A DNA stretch of 64,000 nt from Phycomyces blakesleeanus NRRL 1555(-). Taxonomy: Eukaryota > Mucoromycota > Mucoromycetes > Mucorales > Phycomycetaceae. A program made the position numbers and the translations under genes. A model generated the notes under the pieces. The model did no database searches. It was not told the DNA's origin and saw nothing but the letters and a program-made list of their open reading frames with translations. Below are positions 59,423-64,000 of the stretch, one piece after another. The stretch covers positions 585,054 to 649,053 of the forward strand of contig NW_017265137.1 in the NCBI RefSeq assembly GCF_001638985.1, read 5' to 3'. The number at the start of each line of letters is the position of its first letter. Positions within the stretch are counted from its first letter, which is position 1.

Positions 59423-60095
59423 TTAAGGATTTCCACTTTGTGCTGACTCTAATGGATCCTGGACAACTACGAGCAGATATTCATGGTCTAATACATGCAT
59501 ACATACATATATTTTTTAGAGAATAATATTAGAATGAGGTTCTTGTTGGATTACAAATAATAAGCTCAGAATGCTCTACACAGCCACACTTCTTTTTGCT
59601 TTTATTTCTTCGTACCTGGTGCAACCATAATTTCATGCTTCTTTGTTCGGATACGTAGAAATGTAACGTCGTTCTTTTTATGGTACAAGTATTCAATATT
59701 ATTATATAAAGGCAAATTAATATATGAATTTATACGAGTCTTCTTTATAGTCTCTCTCCCTTTTTTTTTGTAGCAACAACAGAACTTGTTAGTATTTCTT
59801 ACATCCTCATCTAGATCAGCAACTGTTGTGCGTGCCTGGGTGACCAATTGACTGATGAGCTGACCGTAAAGTTTTGTAAGATCTTTGTCGAGTGTCGATC
59901 GGATCGCTTGTCCATCGCCATTTAGAATCACAACTCCTTTTACTCCTTTGCGATTACTAAGACGCCTCAGGTTCTCATCAAGGTCAAATGTCTATTGAAA
60001 TGTAAATTATTATTATTATTTTTTGGTTGGTTGGTTGGTGAATAAATTGTTCCAAAGTATTATGTTTTATGTATGTGTGTTTTTTGGCTCACCAT
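59423..60095 (-). CDS. Dynein light chain roadblock/LC7
   Basis: Exons 60095-60093, 59991-59803, 59673-59616 and 59487-59423 give 104 aa. The first coding exon is only the ATG. The sequence MTFDLDENLRRLSNRKGVKG, VILNGDGQAIRSTLD, DNDVTFLRIRTKKHEIMVAP and EYLLVVVQDP match the roadblock family (animal DYNLRB about 96 aa). Without the last intron (59615-59488, donor GTACGA, acceptor TATTAG) the frame would end at GTKK and lose the conserved last beta-strand, which supports the four-exon model. Roadblock dimers bind the dynein intermediate chain. Convergent with TFIIIA, 177 bp between stops. A TGACGTCA site lies about 184 bp upstream of the start. Confidence 0.9.
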
Positions 60096-61210
60096 GCTCT
60101 TTTTTGCTCTCTTTTTTGCTCGCTCTCTCTCTCTCTCTCTTATTGTACAAGTTTAAAAAGGAGATGAATATATATATATATATATATATAAAGCTAAAAA
60201 ATACAATTAGATTTATTTAAAGAAGTAAAGAAAAAGAAAGATGTGCAAGGAAAATGATCACTTTGCCCTTTTTTTAATTGACGTCACACAAGCGAATATC
60301 TCATTTATATATCCAATTCCAAAGAAGGAAAAAGTGTTATAATAATGCTACTACTATTGGTATTATTATATTATATTAAATTATATTATATTATATTTTT
60401 ATTGTTGATTTCATAGAGCTTCACTTATCTATCAAAGTAAATTTAATTGATGGACAATTGTTTTGTAGGGGTAGACACATAAAAGAATGGATTTGCTGGT
60501 ATGTACAAATAAAAGAAAGAGAGAGATATAAAAAAAAAAAAAGATCAAAATCAAAAAGGGAAACTTTTTTTTTTGGTGGGGGTGTTCAAGTGATATACGT
60601 ATAATATGTATATATATAAAAGATTAGGTTTTAGGCACAAAGGAGTAGGAAATGTTGATGGCATAACTTTGCACCAAAAAAAAAACAAAATGATGGTAAC
60701 AATAATGGTGGCAGTGGTAATAGTAATATTGGTAAAAAATAGATATATATAAATAAGTAAATAAATAGGTAGGTAGGTAGGTAGAGTGGAGTGGGTGGAT
60801 AGATGTACAAAACACACTGAAAGATACAATAAACAGCAAGAATATTTATATATGTACATAAACATACATACATATATATGAAGGATGAAGGATGAAATGA
60901 AAGGTGAGGGAGGTTTTCCAATTAGTTAACATAAAAGATTATTTTTTTTGTAAAGATATGAAAATGATGAAGAGAACAAATGTCATGAAGTGTGCGTGTT
61001 TGGGTGAGGGTGTTTGGGTGGGTGAGGATGTATGTAAGTGTATATGTGTGTAGTGTGTATGCAAGTGTATAATGATTACTTGGGATATGAAATTGGGATT
61101 ATCTTACTGTTGACCATGGAATATACAAGCTTTACTTTCATTATTAGTATTATTATTTTTTTTTTTTTACTTCTTCTTCGTCTTCCTCTCTTATCGACGC
61201 CTCTTTCTCT
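60096..61210. other. Intergenic, roadblock promoter and HSF 3' UTR
   Basis: Contains the palindromic CRE at 60279-60286, TA and ATT tracts, a G-rich stretch near 60575, (AGGT)n near 60768-60783, and the likely 3' UTR of the heat-shock factor gene. No gene seen. Confidence 0.45.
60279..60286 (+). promoter_or_regulatory. Palindromic CRE/ATF site TGACGTCA
   Basis: An exact 8-bp CREB/ATF consensus about 184 bp upstream of the roadblock ATG. One chance occurrence in 64 kb is quite possible. Confidence 0.35.
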
Positions 61211-62593
61211 TCACTGAGCCTCGTTTTCATAAGCCATATCTGGGGAAGTAGCCGAAAAGGGTACCATGATGGCATTTGGATCATCATTGGTGTTTGGACA
61301 GGGCTGTGAAGATAGGTAGCCATTGTTGTGGTTCTCTTGATGCACAACATTCCTGAACCTCGGGTCTCCAGATATTTCGTCCATTGGCCTAGACACTACA
61401 GCTGGTCCACCAGAGTGGTTTGGATTACGCCTAATATTGTAGAAAGCTGGTACAGGTCCACGCTGATTGTTGATATTCTGCTGCTGTTGTTGCTGTTGCT
61501 GTTGCTGGTGAATTTGTGATAATGTCCGGTGCGGCGGTGGTGATGTTGCAGTAAGATTGCTATTAGATCGCGAAGAGGCGGAAGAAGAAGAGGATTGCCA
61601 ATAAATAGAAGGCCGTACATTACTGACATTATTCTATTAATCGATATGAGTTAATTTATTATAAATATTTATATAAATAAATAAATAAAAAGAATTCTTA
61701 CCGAAGGCATTGGTCCAATTGACTCGTTTGGGTAGTTGAACATCTTTGCAGAAGCCACAGTCTCGGTGGCAAGTCTAGCTTGATGTAAAAGTGCAGCCTG
61801 GACAGTATTGATATCTTGTCCGAAAGATGAAGGGTTGTTGTTACTGTTGTTATGGTTACTGCTGCTGACTGTGTTAGTGTTGTTGGATTGAGACATATAG
61901 TTTACAGGAGATTTTCCCTTGTGCGGGCTACGATTGATAGTTTGATAGGATATATTTTCGGAGCGCTGTTGGTGCTGTTGCTGTTGCTGTTGCTGGTAAA
62001 GTTGCGCATCATGAATAGACTTTGCGTACATTTCTTTGGTAAGTACATCACCCACAAGGCCTCCTACTCCTCTTCCTCCTCTTCCTCCTGAGACAGGTCC
62101 TGTTCCTGTTCCTACTCCTGATATTGATCCAGATCTAGATCCAGATCCAGATCCAGATCCTGACCCTGATCCGGCCCCTCCTATTGAATTCCTGCTGTTG
62201 TGATTAATACCCTCCTGTGAGATCAGATTGTCAAAATTTTCTTCGTATTGGTCCATTTGCATCACAAAATCTTCGGTAAACTGACTTGGATCAATACCCA
62301 GATCAGCTGCTAAAGATTCGATATTGCTTTGAAGATCGTCGATATCTCTTGAGATCGAATGGGCCGAATCAGTTGCCGTATTGAGTGTTTGAGAATAGAT
62401 ATCAATGTTTGAGTTGTCATTCAGCTCGTTTTGTTTTATATGAGTCACGGCCAGTGGTCTTGACTGAGAATAATTGCCTGACTTGATATCCTGCGCTTGT
62501 GCCTGTGCTTGTGCTTGTGCCTGTGCCTGTGCTTGTGCCTGTGCCTGTAATTGAGCCTGTAATTGAGCCTGCATTTGTGCTTGACCTTGAGCT

Positions 62594-62625
<32 letters not shown>

Positions 62626-64000
62626 ATATTGTCTTTGGAGCTGCTGTTGATTATCTTGATCTTGATAACTGTTATTATGCTGTTGTCGATACTGCTGTTG
62701 CTGTTGCGAGGGATAACTGTGTTGCTGCAAAGCATTGACTGGTGCGGATTCTTTTGGTACTTCTGTAGTGGGTTTGGGTAGTGAAGATATCGGATTATTG
62801 GTTGAGTATGACGATAATCTCACAGTTGATGCCAGAACACCGGCCATGGTTTCTTGTAAAGTACTAGAATACATACCCGTTTTATCTTTGGAATCGTTAG
62901 ATTTTACAGAGATTCCGGCTAATGAGGCTGCTTCTTCGATTAACCCGGTGGTAATGGCACCATCTATACTTGCATCTGTAAAGAAAGACAAAGATAAAAA
63001 ATAACAATCATTAGAACATCATAACACAATTAAAAAGAAAAACGTAGTCTAGAACGATGGCCGGCTATCAACCAGCGAGAATATAGGGTTTAGAAACAAT
63101 GAGACTCTGTCTCCGTGTTCAATGTTCGATCGAGCAAAAAGGTCTTGGATATCCAAACACACACACACGTACATACACACACACACATATATATATATAT
63201 GTATGTATGTATGTATGTATATTTCGACTTTGTACGTCGTGTAAGAGATTTGCATGTTGCTAAATTGATTGGCATAAAATAAGAAGATGGACAAGGTTGT
63301 AACACCCCTTCCATCAATTTTTTTTTATGAAGACCCAAAAAAAAAAGCGTAGAATGCAGACTTTACATATAATTGTGTGTGTGTGTGTGTCTGGATATAT
63401 CTTCTTATTCTTCTTCCTCTTTGATTTTTTTTTGTGTTTCTTTTTTTTTTGCTGGTCGAAAATCAGGCATACCTGCATACCCTTGTCGTGTTCCTTTGGA
63501 TAGAATACCAATATTGCTCGTGGACTGACACGGGAGACTAAGGCACTCATTGTTCTTTTTCAACATAAAGGGCTTTTGCTTACTCATGCCAATTGCGGCC
63601 TTGTTGTCATTCGAGAATATGGTGGTCAGGAACTGGAGGATCTTCTCGATTGCGTCTTGGTGCTGCTGCTGTTTTTCTCTGGCCGACAGGGTCTCTTTCC
63701 AGAGAACCTCGTTGTCGCTGTGCAAAGTGTGGATATCTGAGCTGATGGTTGTCTGGTGCTTTCGGATGGCGCTGATGTCTTTTACCAAGGTAGCTATATT
63801 GATCGAGTCCGTCTCGACAGTGTCACGTTCGCGGCTTCGTTTACGTGTCACGAGCGCAAGAAGGTCGGGTCGCTCACGTTGGAAGTGCGGGTTGCTGAAT
63901 TCCCAGATTTCGTTTTCATTGTCGGCGATCAAGACTCCTTGCTGGATGTGGGGCACTTTGTGGAAATCGTACATATTCAGCTGCCTCACAAACGATGCAA
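61211..64000 (-). CDS. Heat-shock transcription factor, 5' part cut by window edge
   Basis: The gene runs off the right edge. Visible exons are 64000-63473, 62975-61702 and 61633-61211, giving 740 aa in frame. The first residues (SFVRQLNMYDFHKVP, ENEIWEFSNPHFQR) are the second half of the HSF DNA-binding domain. Then come a basic linker (RKRSRERD) and a coiled coil with LHSDNEVLWKETLSAREKQQQHQDAIEKIL, the HR-A/B trimerisation region. The rest is low-complexity: a QQHNN-rich part, a QAQAQAQ run, a polyglutamine run, GSGSGSG and a C-terminal part. Short acidic-hydrophobic blocks (DLGIDPSQFTEDFVMQMDQYEENFDNLI) look like an activation domain. HSFs trimerise and bind nGAAn repeats to induce chaperones. 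Confidence 0.9.
62100..62640. repeat. Coding low-complexity repeats in the HSF gene
   Basis: Within the HSF exon: GATCCA hexamers at 62130-62165 (Gly-Ser repeats), a mixed GCC/TGT alternating tract at 62490-62580 (Gln-Ala repeats), and (CTG)n at 62595-62622 (polyglutamine). All are multiples of three and keep the frame. Confidence 0.85.

Noticed and set aside
59602..59616. Roadblock stop at TAA 59602 without the last intron
   Set aside because: It would drop the conserved EYLLVVVQDP strand, which is found in the correct phase after an intron at 59615-59488.
62499..62781. Val/Pro- and Leu-rich frames opposite the HSF gene
   Set aside because: Shadows of the Gln/Ala and CTG repeats on the coding strand.

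Overview
The window is nuclear DNA of a filamentous fungus, most likely an early-diverging one of the Mucoromycota/Mucorales type. The evidence is AT-rich intergenic DNA full of microsatellites, short GT-AG introns (roughly 50-110 bp, with two GC-AG exceptions), fungal-type housekeeping genes, and mobile-element proteins of kinds I know from mucoralean genomes. I see no bacterial operon, CRISPR array, tRNA or rRNA.

Left part (1-19 kb): a nest of dead mobile elements. In order: a 60-bp tandem repeat array; a Tnp2-type (CACTA-like) transposase gene on the minus strand with three readable exons and two in-frame stops; a pogo/Tigger-like transposase remnant on the plus strand with a C-terminal PCNA-binding-like motif; a possible solo LTR; a second, more decayed Tnp2 copy; a near full-length 5.3-kb LINE on the minus strand, bounded by a 13-bp target-site duplication; a weak MULE-like remnant; and a decayed plus-strand transposase-like gene with an N-terminal C2H2 finger.

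Middle and right parts (19.5-64 kb): ordinary single-copy genes whose exon structures I could rebuild: a 1750-aa HSP90-like-ATPase/DUF3684 protein (-), lumazine synthase RIB4 (-), an F-box protein with a DUSP domain (-), Arp2/3 subunit ARPC3 (+), a CRAL-TRIO (Sec14-like) lipid-transfer protein with a hydrophobic tail (-), nucleolar complex protein NOC3 (+), a DNAJC7-like TPR co-chaperone (-), a tandem BTB/T1-domain protein (+), a small CxC...HxxxC protein (+), TFIIIA (+), a dynein roadblock light chain (-), and the 3' part of a heat-shock transcription factor (-) that runs off the right edge.

These genes do not form one pathway. They cover riboflavin synthesis, actin nucleation, dynein transport, ribosome biogenesis (NOC3) with 5S rRNA transcription (TFIIIA), and protein folding (DNAJC7 and HSF). 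About 7.9 kb of low-complexity DNA between the convergent NOC3 and DNAJC7 genes contains only traces of dead elements: a PD-(D/E)XK nuclease-like fragment and a Tc1/mariner tail.

I did not find a clearly new defence or metabolic system. The most interesting points are the F-box/DUSP protein without a protease domain, the PIP-box in the pogo relative, the LINE with its abutting ORF1/ORF2 stop-start and matching TSDs, start-codon mini-exons, and GC-AG introns in two conserved genes.
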